Position numbers and translations under genes: made by a program. DNA of 64,000 nucleotides from assembly GCA_040398845.1 (NCBI GenBank), contig JBBATH010000002.1:1-64000 (forward strand), in the 5' to 3' direction. Source of the stretch: WLND01 sp040398845 (lineage in GTDB: Bacteria > Actinomycetota > Actinomycetes > S36-B12). Positions 34,919-42,989 of this stretch are shown here, piece after piece; the stretch's first letter is position 1; every line of letters starts with the position of its first letter. The notes below the pieces were generated by a model. The model did not search any database. It was given only the letters and a program-made list of their open reading frames with translations, and had not been told where the DNA came from.

Positions 34919-35012
34919 CCCCACCCCACCCCACCCCAGTCATTTCATCCGGAATCCGGCTGGCCTGACCACAAAACTGGTCAGTTGATGGTGATCGTGG
35001 TCATTTCATCCA
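34919..35012 (+). repeat. dispersed ~75-bp repeat, copy B (left flank of AbiEi-type gene)
   Basis: A C-rich run of CCCCACCCCACC units starts at the stop codon of the preceding gene, followed by the core 34938-35012: AGTCATTTCATCC, AATCCGG, TGACCA-CAAAAC-TGGTCA, and a terminal TGGTCATTTCATCCA. The two TCATTTCATCC ends are direct repeats and the centre is a palindrome. Confidence 0.85.
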
Positions 35013-35069
35013 CGCTGGGCCTGTGGATAACTGTTTGGCATTCCTGGGGTTTTCAGGCAACCTGCCGAT

Positions 35070-36057
35070 ATGACAATCAACCTCTCCGACTCCTTGCACG
35101 CAGCACGTGAGGAACTTCATTCGCGGGCGGCACCTCAAGGAGGCGCCTTCCGTCGCCCCGATCTGGCTGCCTGGGGCATCGACGATGCCACGTTGCGAGC
35201 CCTCATCCGTCGTCGCCTAGCTGTCCGGCTCCGCCACGGGATTTACACCGATGTCTCGCTGTTCGACGCGGCTTATGCCGACGAGACCCGGATGCACCTT
35301 CTCAATCTTTCGGCGGCGGTTCTCAGCCTCGATTACCCCGCGTATGCATTCGGGCAGTCGGCCGCCGTTCTCCTCGGTCTCCCGTTACCCCATCGGGTGC
35401 CGGAGAACCTTTCGCTCATCAGGCCATTGCGCAGCGACCTACGGGCCCTGCGACGTCCGAGCACCCATCGCCTCATCCTCCCGAACCTAATCGTCACCAC
35501 CCACTCACTCGACCGTGCCACCACCGGGACTGCGGACGGTATTCCGGTGGTCGGGTGCCATTTGGCCGCCATATCAACGGCGGCGCAACTGCCACTCGAT
35601 TGGGCCGTGGGCGTCCTCGATTCAGTGCTCTGGGGTGAGCCGGGCGCCGTTGGGTCACTTCGTGAGACGCTTGATGACTGGCCGTTGATGCGCGGATCCG
35701 GTAGCGTGCGCCGAGCCCTTGCTCTCGCCCGTCCTGGCGCACAGACGATCCTTGAATCGTTGTCGCGCGTTCGGCTGTGCAGAGCAGGGCTGCCCGAGCC
35801 GCAATTGCAGGTGCCGATGTACGACGCCCAAGGTCTCATCGGCATCGTCGACATGTGGTGGGAACCTCGGCGTTGTTGGCGAGGCCGACGGTGCGGTGAA
35901 GTACGACGACCGACAGGTGCTCTACCAGGAGAAAATCCGCGAAGATCGGATCCGGGCGAAAGGGCTGCGCTTCGTCCGTTGGGGCTGGGAGGACACGAAG
36001 CTGCGCATGGATTGGGTCGCCGAGCAGATCCGAAGCGCGGCACGTCGTTCAGCCTGA
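35070..36057 (+). pseudogene. AbiEi-type antitoxin/regulator with Vsr-like C-terminus, frameshifted
   Basis: The first ~267 codons encode an N-terminal winged-helix domain (FRRPDLAAWGIDDATLRALI) and the AbiEi-like middle domain (LRHGIYTDVSLFDAAY) typical of the AbiEi family antitoxin/DUF559-tailed proteins. At about 35865-35880 the frame is lost: the Vsr-like nuclease-fold end (GEADGAVKYDD, LRFVRWGWED) continues in the +1 frame to the TGA at 36057, while the original frame reads on to 36086 as nonsense. One extra base would explain it. Whether this is decay, a programmed shift or a sequencing error is open. Inverted copies of a dispersed repeat flank the gene. Confidence 0.8.
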
Positions 36058-36074
36058 CCTCGGGCTCGCTAAGC

Positions 36075-36155
36075 GGGATGAAGTGACCAAAATCATCGTC
36101 AAATGACCGGAGTTCTCGTCATTTGAGCCGGAATCTGGATGAAATGACTGGGGGG
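36075..36155 (-). repeat. dispersed ~75-bp repeat, copy C (right flank, inverted)
   Basis: Read on the minus strand it gives a C-run, AGTCATTTCATCC, ATTCCGG, TGAC...GGTCA and TGGTCACTTCATCC, the same order as copy B. It is therefore inverted relative to copy B and ends at the stop codon of ccsA. Confidence 0.8.
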
Positions 36156-37127
36156 TTAGGAGACTCCGGCGTACGAGTGGAGGCTGTTGACGAAGAAGTT
36201 CACGCCGAAGTAGTTGATAAGGAACGCCAGCCAGCCGACGATCGCGATCCAGGAGGCTTTGGTCCCCCGCCACCCGGCGGTCGAGCGCGCATGCAGGTAC
36301 GCAGCGAAGATCACCCACGTGATGAATGCCCAGGTCTCCTTCGGATCCCAGCCCCAGTAGCGACCCCACGCATTTTCGGCCCAGATTGCGCCCGCCACGA
36401 CAGCGAATGTCCACAACGGAAAGCTAAAGGCAACCACCCGATTCGTGAACGACTCAAGCCGCTCAACGCTCGGCACCCGGGCGAGCACTCCATCGGAGCT
36501 CCCGGTGCGCGCCACCGCACGCCTCTCGAGCCCGCCCTTGAGCAGGCCCACTCCCGCAGTCGCAGCAGCGATGGTGAAGGCCCCGGAGCAGACAACCGCC
36601 GCCGACACGTGAATGACGAGCCAGTACGACTTTAGGGCCGGAACGAGTTGCGCTGCCTCCGTGTACAGGACGGTGACCGCCATGCCGAGGGTGAGGAGCA
36701 CCGGAATGACGACGAACAGCCCGAGCCAGCGAATATCGGATCGAAGCGACAGGAACAAGAACGCCGCGAGGGTAGCGAGGGCAGCGGAAATCGAGAACTC
36801 GTACATATTGCCCCACGGCACCCGGCCAGCCCACAGACCACGCATGACAACGCCTGCGAGGAGCAGCACGAACGAAAGCCAGGTGAGCGACATCGCAATG
36901 TTCGCAGACCTGCGGCCCGCCTCTGGCTGCTCATCGGCATCAGACGGGCGCGTGAGTACGGCGACAGAGCCCCCGCCCTCCCTCACGCCGACGCTGGCTG
37001 CCACCGCCGGTACCCGACGTCGTCCGGCAGCGAACGACACCGCGAAGGCGACCATGGCGAACGTCAGGGACACCATCGTTGCATAGATGGCCGCGTTGCT
37101 CGCCTGCGCGAGTGCCGATGTCGTCAC
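36156..37127 (-). CDS. ccsA: cytochrome c biogenesis protein CcsA (ResC)
   Basis: A 323-residue haem-handling membrane protein of system II cytochrome c maturation. The WWD-type haem motif appears as WGRYWGWDPKETW, with haem-ligand histidines in VIHVSAA, YLHARST and SLHSYAG. About eight helices. GTG start, overlapping the resB stop as GTGA. It exports haem and, with ResB, attaches it to apocytochromes outside the membrane. Confidence 0.94.
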   Translation of the reverse strand: MTTSALAQASNAAIYATMVSLTFAMVAFAVSFAAGRRRVPAVAASVGVREGGGSVAVLTRPSDADEQPEAGRRSANIAMSLTWLSFVLLLAGVVMRGLWAGRVPWGNMYEFSISAALATLAAFLFLSLRSDIRWLGLFVVIPVLLTLGMAVTVLYTEAAQLVPALKSYWLVIHVSAAVVCSGAFTIAAATAGVGLLKGGLERRAVARTGSSDGVLARVPSVERLESFTNRVVAFSFPLWTFAVVAGAIWAENAWGRYWGWDPKETWAFITWVIFAAYLHARSTAGWRGTKASWIAIVGWLAFLINYFGVNFFVNSLHSYAGVS

Positions 37128-38707
37128 AGGTGCTCCTTCGGTGTCGCCTCAGCGCGCGAGATCTCGCGAACGAGGGCGTCGATGTCGTCGGTCAGTGCTC
37201 CGAGATCAATATCGTCAAGGCTGGAAGACCGGGTGAGTCCGGCCACTTGCACAACGGTAGTCGCCCCAGCCGGGTCGAGCACCTTGACCCAGATTCGTCG
37301 CCTTCGGACGAACAGCGACAACATGAGGCCGGTGATCGCAAGGGCGGACGAGATGAGCGCACCCTCTTTCCCCGGGTCGTACGCGATCTGGAAAGAGGCC
37401 CAGCGGTCGAAGCCAGTGAACATGACCGAGCCGGATCCTTCCTGCCAGTCCCAGATCTGGCCGGGACGCAGGGTTCCGAGTCCAATTTGGGTCATGGATT
37501 CGGAGTCGAGTCGATAGACACTCTGCGGCATCCCAGTGTCGAGTCCCAAGTCACCGGTCCACGCGGAGAGGAACACTGCCGGGTTATCGGGGCCCGGGAA
37601 CACCGACTGCCCGCCCTTGATTTTGTCGATCAACGCCGTCGGCAGGAAGAGTCCCCGTAGGCCCAATTGCGGCTCAGAATCCGGGATCTTCACGACCCCC
37701 GTCGAGGTGAAGTTGCCATCCTGAGGGAGGAAGACGACTGCGTCATTGAACACCACCGTGCCACGGGCGTCCTTCACGACGAAGTGCGGCGCGTAGCCGT
37801 GCCCAACAAGAAATACCTTCGCGCGGTCGACTTCGAGGGGGGCGTTCACCTCAATGACGGACTCCTGTTGCGGGGCCGCAGGGTCATCGCGATAGGTGAC
37901 CTTCGCCTCAAAGTACTTCGGGGCTCCACGCTGCGAGCCCTCACGCTCGAAGTCAACGTCGAAGGAGTCAAGGCTGAACGAGAAGGGGGTGAGACTGTCC
38001 GAATCGACGAAGCGGCCGCCGCCCCACGCGTCGTATTGGGTCACCGTGTTCGCGAACCCCCCGCCCTCCTTCACGATGACGTTGCCCTTCCAGCCGAACA
38101 GTCCCCCGACAGCGACGGACGCCAAGATGAGGAGGAGTGCAACGTGGAACACGAGGTTGCCGGTCTCGCGGAGGTAGCCCTTCTCCGCTGAGACCCATTG
38201 CGCCCCATCAGTGGTGACCGCCGGGCCGGACACCACTCGCCAGCGATGACGGCGCAGGTACTCGGCCGCACCGGCAAGTACTTCGGCGGGAGCCACGTTC
38301 ACGTCGAGCGTGACGGTTCCCCCGAGGCGATCGAGGTTGCGGGGGGCTGATGGCGGCGGCGCCAGCATCGCCCGCCAGTGCTGGCGTGCCCGGGGGATGA
38401 CGCATCCGATGAGCGAGATGAACAACAGCAGGTAGACCGCGGCAAACCAGGGCGCGGCGAAGACGTCGAAGAAGCCGAGCGACTGCAGAAGCCTTCCGAC
38501 CGAAGGGGAGCCGGCGATCCACTCCTTCACCTTGAGCGGGTCATTGCCCTGCTGCGGCAGGATCGAACCGGGGATGCTCGCGATCGCGAGCAGGAACAGC
38601 AGGATGAGTGCCGTCTTCATGCTCGTGAGTTGCCGCCAAGCCCAACGAGCGAATCCGAGGCCGCCGAGAGGGGGCAGCGGTGCCACACGCTCTTGTCCCG
38701 CGCTCAC
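37124..38707 (-). CDS. resB: cytochrome c biogenesis protein ResB (Ccs1)
   Basis: A 527-residue partner of CcsA. Three helices lie in the N-terminal 200 residues (MKTALILLFLLAIASIPG among them), then a large extracytoplasmic domain, then a last helix near residue 475 (ALAITGLMLSLFV) and a cytosolic tail. GTG 38707 overlaps the ccdA stop as GTGA; the longer frame is shadow sequence of ccdA. Confidence 0.93.
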   Translation of the reverse strand: MSAGQERVAPLPPLGGLGFARWAWRQLTSMKTALILLFLLAIASIPGSILPQQGNDPLKVKEWIAGSPSVGRLLQSLGFFDVFAAPWFAAVYLLLFISLIGCVIPRARQHWRAMLAPPPSAPRNLDRLGGTVTLDVNVAPAEVLAGAAEYLRRHRWRVVSGPAVTTDGAQWVSAEKGYLRETGNLVFHVALLLILASVAVGGLFGWKGNVIVKEGGGFANTVTQYDAWGGGRFVDSDSLTPFSFSLDSFDVDFEREGSQRGAPKYFEAKVTYRDDPAAPQQESVIEVNAPLEVDRAKVFLVGHGYAPHFVVKDARGTVVFNDAVVFLPQDGNFTSTGVVKIPDSEPQLGLRGLFLPTALIDKIKGGQSVFPGPDNPAVFLSAWTGDLGLDTGMPQSVYRLDSESMTQIGLGTLRPGQIWDWQEGSGSVMFTGFDRWASFQIAYDPGKEGALISSALAITGLMLSLFVRRRRIWVKVLDPAGATTVVQVAGLTRSSSLDDIDLGALTDDIDALVREISRAEATPKEHL

Positions 38708-39447
38708 AGGGCCGTCTCGAATCCGGGCAGGGTGACCCGAAGCCAGATGGTGAACGAGGTCCAGGCACCCGTGACGAGCAGGAGACCAACGATGATGAGC
38801 ATGGCACCTCCGATTCGCATCACCCACTCATAATGGCGCTTCACCCAGCCGAGCGCACCCGCAGTTCGGCTGAACGCCACCGCGAGTGCCACGAACGGGA
38901 GCCCCAGCCCGAGGCAGTAGGCCATTGAGAGCGCTGCACCACGGGCGGCGCTCGCCTCCGTAAAGGCCAATGACTGCACGGCGGTGAGCGTGGGGCCGAT
39001 GCAGGGAGACCAGCCGAGGCCGAAGAGGATGCCGAGCAGCGGCGCCCCGGCGACCCCCCAGGTCGGCGCGCGGTGCAGGCGCCACTCGCGCTGCATACCC
39101 GGCATCACACCCAAAAACACGAGGCCCATGATGATGACGACGACGCCGAGCACTCGATTGATCGGCTCCTGATACTGCAGGAGGAGGGAGCCGACGCTGC
39201 CAAAGGCCAAACCGTATGAGACGAAAACGATGCTGAAACCCAGGACGAATAGCAGGCTGCCCACCAAGACCCGCCCGCGCCGGCCGGTGGGATCGGCGAG
39301 TTCAGCCCCCGTGAGCCCGGTGACATAGGAGACGTAGCCGGGCGCGAGCGGCAGCACGCAGGGCGAGAGGAAGGCAACGATGCCGGCCGCGAAAGCGATC
39401 GCGAGGGCCACGGCGAGCGAACCACTCGTCACCGTTTCAACGATCAT
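38704..39447 (-). CDS. ccdA: cytochrome c biogenesis protein CcdA
   Basis: A 247-residue, six-helix thiol-disulphide carrier that moves reducing power across the membrane. The two redox cysteines are in FLSPCVLPLAPGY and GWSPCIGPTL. It couples by ATGA to the thioredoxin-like lipoprotein upstream, its likely electron acceptor. Confidence 0.94.
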   Translation of the reverse strand: MIVETVTSGSLAVALAIAFAAGIVAFLSPCVLPLAPGYVSYVTGLTGAELADPTGRRGRVLVGSLLFVLGFSIVFVSYGLAFGSVGSLLLQYQEPINRVLGVVVIIMGLVFLGVMPGMQREWRLHRAPTWGVAGAPLLGILFGLGWSPCIGPTLTAVQSLAFTEASAARGAALSMAYCLGLGLPFVALAVAFSRTAGALGWVKRHYEWVMRIGGAMLIIVGLLLVTGAWTSFTIWLRVTLPGFETAL

Positions 39448-40022
39448 CCGGCGCGCTCTTCGACAACTGCTTCGATGACCCCGCGCAAGGATGATTCGGA
39501 GGCCGCGCCGAGGACCCGGGCGGCTACCCTGCCGGATCGATCGATGACGAGGGTTGAGGGGATCGCGCGTGGCGGAAGTGAATCGCGAAAGCCAAGTTGC
39601 AGGAGCCCATCACGGTCGATGACGTTCGGATACCCGAGACCGAATCGCTCGACGAAACTGCGCGCCGAGGTATCCGAATCACGCGTGTTCAGCCCGATGA
39701 ACACGACCCCCTGATCAGAAAACTCCTGCGAGAGTCGCTCCAGGGTCGGAGCCTCCGACCTGCATGGCGCGCACCATGATGCCCAGACATTCACGACAAC
39801 AACGTCGCCGGCGAAGTCCTCACTCGACAGATCCTCTCCCGCCAGGGTCACACCGGTGAGGATCGGCGCAGGCACGCGCTCGGCGGGATCGAGCAGGACA
39901 ATCGAACCGTCGCCTGCGACGAACGAGGTGCCGGATTCACCGCTCGGCGACCCGGCTCCGCAGCCGCTGACAAGGAGGAGTGCGCACACTCCGAGGAGCG
40001 CCGGCAGGATGCGAGCACGCAT
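39444..40022 (-). CDS. TlpA/ResA-type thioredoxin-like lipoprotein
   Basis: A 192-residue extracytoplasmic thiol-disulphide oxidoreductase. It has a signal peptide with lipobox LVSGC (cysteine near residue 20), then a thioredoxin fold with the active site WASWCAPCRSE and cis-proline region PRAIPSTLVID. It keeps apocytochrome c cysteines reduced for haem attachment. ATG 40022 gives the signal peptide directly; the longer frame adds arginine-rich shadow sequence. Confidence 0.92.
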   Translation of the reverse strand: MRARILPALLGVCALLLVSGCGAGSPSGESGTSFVAGDGSIVLLDPAERVPAPILTGVTLAGEDLSSEDFAGDVVVVNVWASWCAPCRSEAPTLERLSQEFSDQGVVFIGLNTRDSDTSARSFVERFGLGYPNVIDRDGLLQLGFRDSLPPRAIPSTLVIDRSGRVAARVLGAASESSLRGVIEAVVEERAG

Positions 40023-40032
40023 CAGAGGCCGT

Positions 40033-40689
40033 TCAAGCTCCCGCAACCTTGCTGGCCCTGCCCAGCAGGTCGCGAGAGGGCTCGGTGTAGGTAATCGCAA
40101 CGAGCGCGTCGTCGTCAAAGGTCAGGGACGTGAGCGATGAGAGGGAGCACTGCCGGCTACGCGGGTCATGCCAGAGCCGCCGCTTCTCGGCGGCGAGACG
40201 GGCAGTCCAAATTGGCAGTTGGTGGCTTACGAGAACAGCCTCGTGGCCACGAGCGAGCCCACGAGCACTCTCGATAGCGGCTCCCATTCGGGCAGCCACC
40301 TCCTCATACGGCTCACCCCAGGAGGGACGAAACGGATTCCAGAGGTGGCGCCACGTGCGCGGCTGCTTCAGGACGCCATCACCGACGCTCACCTTCTGGC
40401 CCTCGAAGATGTTATCGGCCTCGATGATGAGCGGTTCAGTGTCAATCGCAAGCCCATGCACCCCTGCGATCGGGTTCGCCGTCTGCTGGGCACGCTCCAT
40501 CGGCGACGCGATGACGTGCGTGACGTCATGGTCTCGCAGTGCATCGGCCGCCCGCTGCGCCATTTCATGGCCCAGATCTGACAGCACATACCCGGGCAGG
40601 CGCCCATACAGAACGCCCTCCGGGTTGTACACCTCACCGTGTCGCAGGAGGTGGACGACCGTGCGCAACGGCTCAGACATAGCATTCAT
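40033..40689 (-). CDS. histidine phosphatase family protein (PGAM-like)
   Basis: A 218-residue phosphatase with the RHGE motif (LLRHGEVYNPEG), arginine in SPMERAQQTA and the second histidine in AVLVSHQLPIW. Its substrate is unknown. A PGAM-like gene precedes the thioredoxin-ccdA-resB-ccsA set in mycobacteria as well, so the link is conserved. ATG overlaps the hemD stop as ATGA; a second ATG is three codons in. Confidence 0.88.
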   Translation of the reverse strand: MNAMSEPLRTVVHLLRHGEVYNPEGVLYGRLPGYVLSDLGHEMAQRAADALRDHDVTHVIASPMERAQQTANPIAGVHGLAIDTEPLIIEADNIFEGQKVSVGDGVLKQPRTWRHLWNPFRPSWGEPYEEVAARMGAAIESARGLARGHEAVLVSHQLPIWTARLAAEKRRLWHDPRSRQCSLSSLTSLTFDDDALVAITYTEPSRDLLGRASKVAGA

Positions 40690-42374
40690 GTTACCTTCCG
40701 GCGGGCTGCCGTGCGGCGCCGGCTCGGGCGCCAGCTGCCCTCGCCAGCCTCAAGAGCTGCCATGCGTAGTGATTCACCGTGCAGCGCAAGCGCCTCGACG
40801 AGAGCGGGGAGCGTGCTGTTCTCGGCAAGGACATCAACGCGAAGGCCGTGCTCCTCCGCGGTCTTGGCGGTCTGCGGGCCGATGCACGCGACAATCGTCG
40901 AGTGGTGCGGCTTGCCTGCAATACCGACGAGATTGCGGACCGTGCTGCTCGACGTGAACATGACGGCATCAAAGCCACCCGTCTTGATGGCCTCCCGAGT
41001 CTCCGCGGCCGGTGGCGCTGCCCGAACGGTGCGGTAGGCGGTGACGTCCTCTACCTCCCAGCCAAGTTCGGCGAGCCCGGCAGCGAGTGTGTCGGTGGCA
41101 ATATCGGCACGGGGGAGGAACACTCGGTTGATTGGGTCGGTGAGGGAGTCGTAGACCGGCCAGTCCTCAAGGAGCGCGGACGTTGTCTGGTCGCCCTTTG
41201 GCATGAGATCAGGGCGCACGCCGAACTCGATGAGCGACGCGATCGTGCTCTCCCCGACAGCCGCGACCTTCAGCCCGGCGAATGAACGGGCGTCAAGACC
41301 GTACTCACTGAGCTTCTCGCGGATTGCGCGCACCGCGTTCACCGAGGTGAAGCCGATCCACTCGTAGCGTCCTGAGACGAGGCCGTGAATGGCGCGGTCG
41401 ATCTGCTGCGGGGTGCGCGGGGGTTCGACGGAGATCGTCGCGACCTCCGTAGGCACGGCTCCATGACGGCGAAGGAGCGACAGTATCGGACCGGCCTGAT
41501 CCTGGGTTCGTGGGATGAGGACGCGCCAGCCGAACAGGGCCTTCACCTCGAACCAGTCAAGTTTCTCGCGCTGGCTTACGACGTCGCCGACGACGACTAT
41601 TCCGTGGCCGGCCTGCTTGGAGCCCTTCGTGATCGCGCCGATATCGCCGAGGGTCCCGGCAAGAGTGCGCTGGTCGACAGTCGTCCCGCGGCGGGTGATG
41701 GCGATAGGAGTCTTGGCCTCCGCTCCGACTGCGATGAGGCGACTGGCAATCTCGGCTGCGCGATCTGCCCCATTGAGGAAGACAACCGTGACCCGTGGGT
41801 GAATGAGGTCTTCCCAGACGAGCTCGGTGTCGTGAGCATCGACGACGCGGAACTGCCGAGTGCGACCACCGGTGAGACCGAAGCCCGCGTATGCCGGAAT
41901 TCCGGTCACATCGCTCACGCCGGGCGCAACCTCGAAGGGCACCTTTGCCTTGCGCAGTGCTGCCGCCTCGTGCAGCAGGGTGCCATCGACGACCGGGTCG
42001 CCAGCGATGAGGCGCACGACCTCCTTGCCCTCGCGGGCCGCTTCAACGACGAGTTTCACGCGATCAGCGTGGTCCAGCGGAATACCGTCCGGGCTGACCG
42101 CGGGGATGATCTGCGCATCTGCACGCCGGTAGGTCTCGGCGATTGCTACAACGTCGGCGTCGGCAACGATGACGTCGGCTTCGCCGAGAAGAGCGACCGC
42201 CCGGAGGGTGAGCAGGTCCGGATCACCCGGGCCCGCCGCGACCAGCGAGACCGGACCAAGGGTTACCTTGCGACGCGCCTTCGGGTTCCCTGGGGTGGTG
42301 CCTGTGGTCACGGTTGCCTCTCCTGAACTAGGTGCTGCGGGGTGAGTCTCATTGGCCGTGCTCTCGAAGGTCAT
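40686..42374 (-). CDS. hemD: uroporphyrinogen-III C-methyltransferase/uroporphyrinogen-III synthase fusion
   Basis: A 562-residue fusion. Residues ~40-270 are SUMT-like, with VAAGPGDPDLLTLRA and AGFGLTGG, but the usual GGDPFVFGRG loop reads LIAGDPVVDG. Residues ~280-540 are uroporphyrinogen-III synthase (HemD), with LIPRTQDQAGP, GFTSVNAVRAI and VMFTSSSTVRNL. It makes uroporphyrinogen III for haem and may make precorrin-2. The C-terminal ~20 residues are basic. In mycobacteria hemA and hemC precede hemD; here a 354-bp spacer does. Confidence 0.9.
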   Translation of the reverse strand: MTFESTANETHPAAPSSGEATVTTGTTPGNPKARRKVTLGPVSLVAAGPGDPDLLTLRAVALLGEADVIVADADVVAIAETYRRADAQIIPAVSPDGIPLDHADRVKLVVEAAREGKEVVRLIAGDPVVDGTLLHEAAALRKAKVPFEVAPGVSDVTGIPAYAGFGLTGGRTRQFRVVDAHDTELVWEDLIHPRVTVVFLNGADRAAEIASRLIAVGAEAKTPIAITRRGTTVDQRTLAGTLGDIGAITKGSKQAGHGIVVVGDVVSQREKLDWFEVKALFGWRVLIPRTQDQAGPILSLLRRHGAVPTEVATISVEPPRTPQQIDRAIHGLVSGRYEWIGFTSVNAVRAIREKLSEYGLDARSFAGLKVAAVGESTIASLIEFGVRPDLMPKGDQTTSALLEDWPVYDSLTDPINRVFLPRADIATDTLAAGLAELGWEVEDVTAYRTVRAAPPAAETREAIKTGGFDAVMFTSSSTVRNLVGIAGKPHHSTIVACIGPQTAKTAEEHGLRVDVLAENSTLPALVEALALHGESLRMAALEAGEGSWRPSRRRTAARRKVT

Positions 42375-42728
42375 TCGGTGCTCACCTCTGCCATCGCCTG
42401 GGCCTGGGTATCGGCGAGGCCACGGTTGCCGACACCGGATGATGTGGCGAGCCGGTGCGGCGATACGGTGGAGTGTTGGAAAGCAGTCGTAACCGTCAAG
42501 AGTTTGCCGAAAAGGGGCAACCGGATCACCGTGGCGTCGGGGTTACCCCGACCCACATCATGGGTTTGGGTCTTGCCGAAGGTTCGGCGGGACAGCGACA
42601 CGGTGCTCCAGGGAAGTTCTGGCCCGCACACTTCGCCTGCCGGAACCGGCGTTGCATGAGGCTGGGAACGACCAAACTGTGGTTGGCCGCGAGGTAAAGA
42701 TTAGGCACTTGATCGCGAAGGCACAAAC
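42375..42728. other. 354-bp spacer between hemD and glutaredoxin-like gene
   Basis: No protein or RNA gene could be recognised. Short open frames on both strands lack homology to anything I know. It holds a 17-bp palindrome at 42536-42552, a small TTGCC/GGCAA hairpin near 42505-42521, and TTGACG (minus strand, near 42503) as a possible -35 of hemD. It probably serves as the hemD leader and promoter. Confidence 0.4.
42536..42552. promoter_or_regulatory. 17-bp palindrome upstream of hemD
   Basis: GTCGGGGTTACCCCGAC is a perfect 8-bp inverted repeat around one T, 162 bp upstream of the hemD start. It could be an operator for a dimeric regulator. No known consensus was matched. Confidence 0.4.
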
Positions 42729-42989
42729 TTAATCGGACGATACACTCCGATTATCGGACAACGACCTCCGCAACCGCTGGGGATCCACCCGCCAGAAGTC
42801 ATGAATCCGACCGTCAATGAGAACAACCGGGATCTTCTCCCAGTACTCGTCATAAAGCCCCGGGTCCTCGAGAATTGACAGTTCCTGCCACCCGATGCCG
42901 AGTTCGTCGCACACCTTGGCGACCTGTTCGCGGGCCTCATGGCATAGATGGCAGTCCGGTTTCCCCACAAGAGTTACCCGGGTCGTCAC
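42729..42989 (-). CDS. glutaredoxin-like thiol protein
   Basis: An 86-residue small thioredoxin-fold protein with the redox motif CHLC (PDCHLCHEA, residues 11-19) and the cis-proline IPVVLIDG. It belongs to the DUF836/glutaredoxin-like group. GTG start overlaps the stop of the acyl-CoA synthetase as GTGA. A comparable gene precedes hemA-hemC-hemD in mycobacteria. Confidence 0.85.
   Translation of the reverse strand: MTTRVTLVGKPDCHLCHEAREQVAKVCDELGIGWQELSILEDPGLYDEYWEKIPVVLIDGRIHDFWRVDPQRLRRSLSDNRSVSSD
42731..42752 (-). terminator. hairpin at the 3' end of the glutaredoxin-like gene
   Basis: AATCGGA (42731-42737) and TCCGATT (42746-42752) form a 7-bp stem with an 8-base loop, overlapping the last codons of the gene. 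On the minus strand it is followed by AAGTTTG, a weak T-tract, so termination would be partial. Confidence 0.4.

Noticed and set aside
41385..42326. A 313-codon open frame on the plus strand
   Set aside because: It lies antisense to hemD in the shadow frame; no recognisable domain and no ribosome site.
42371..42631. An 86-codon minus-strand open frame in the hemD leader
   Set aside because: No known family, overlaps the hemD start and lacks a ribosome site; kept as leader sequence.
42375..42728. Possible cobalamin riboswitch before the SUMT/HemD gene
   Set aside because: I could not find the conserved GCCACTG box or B12-box arrangement.
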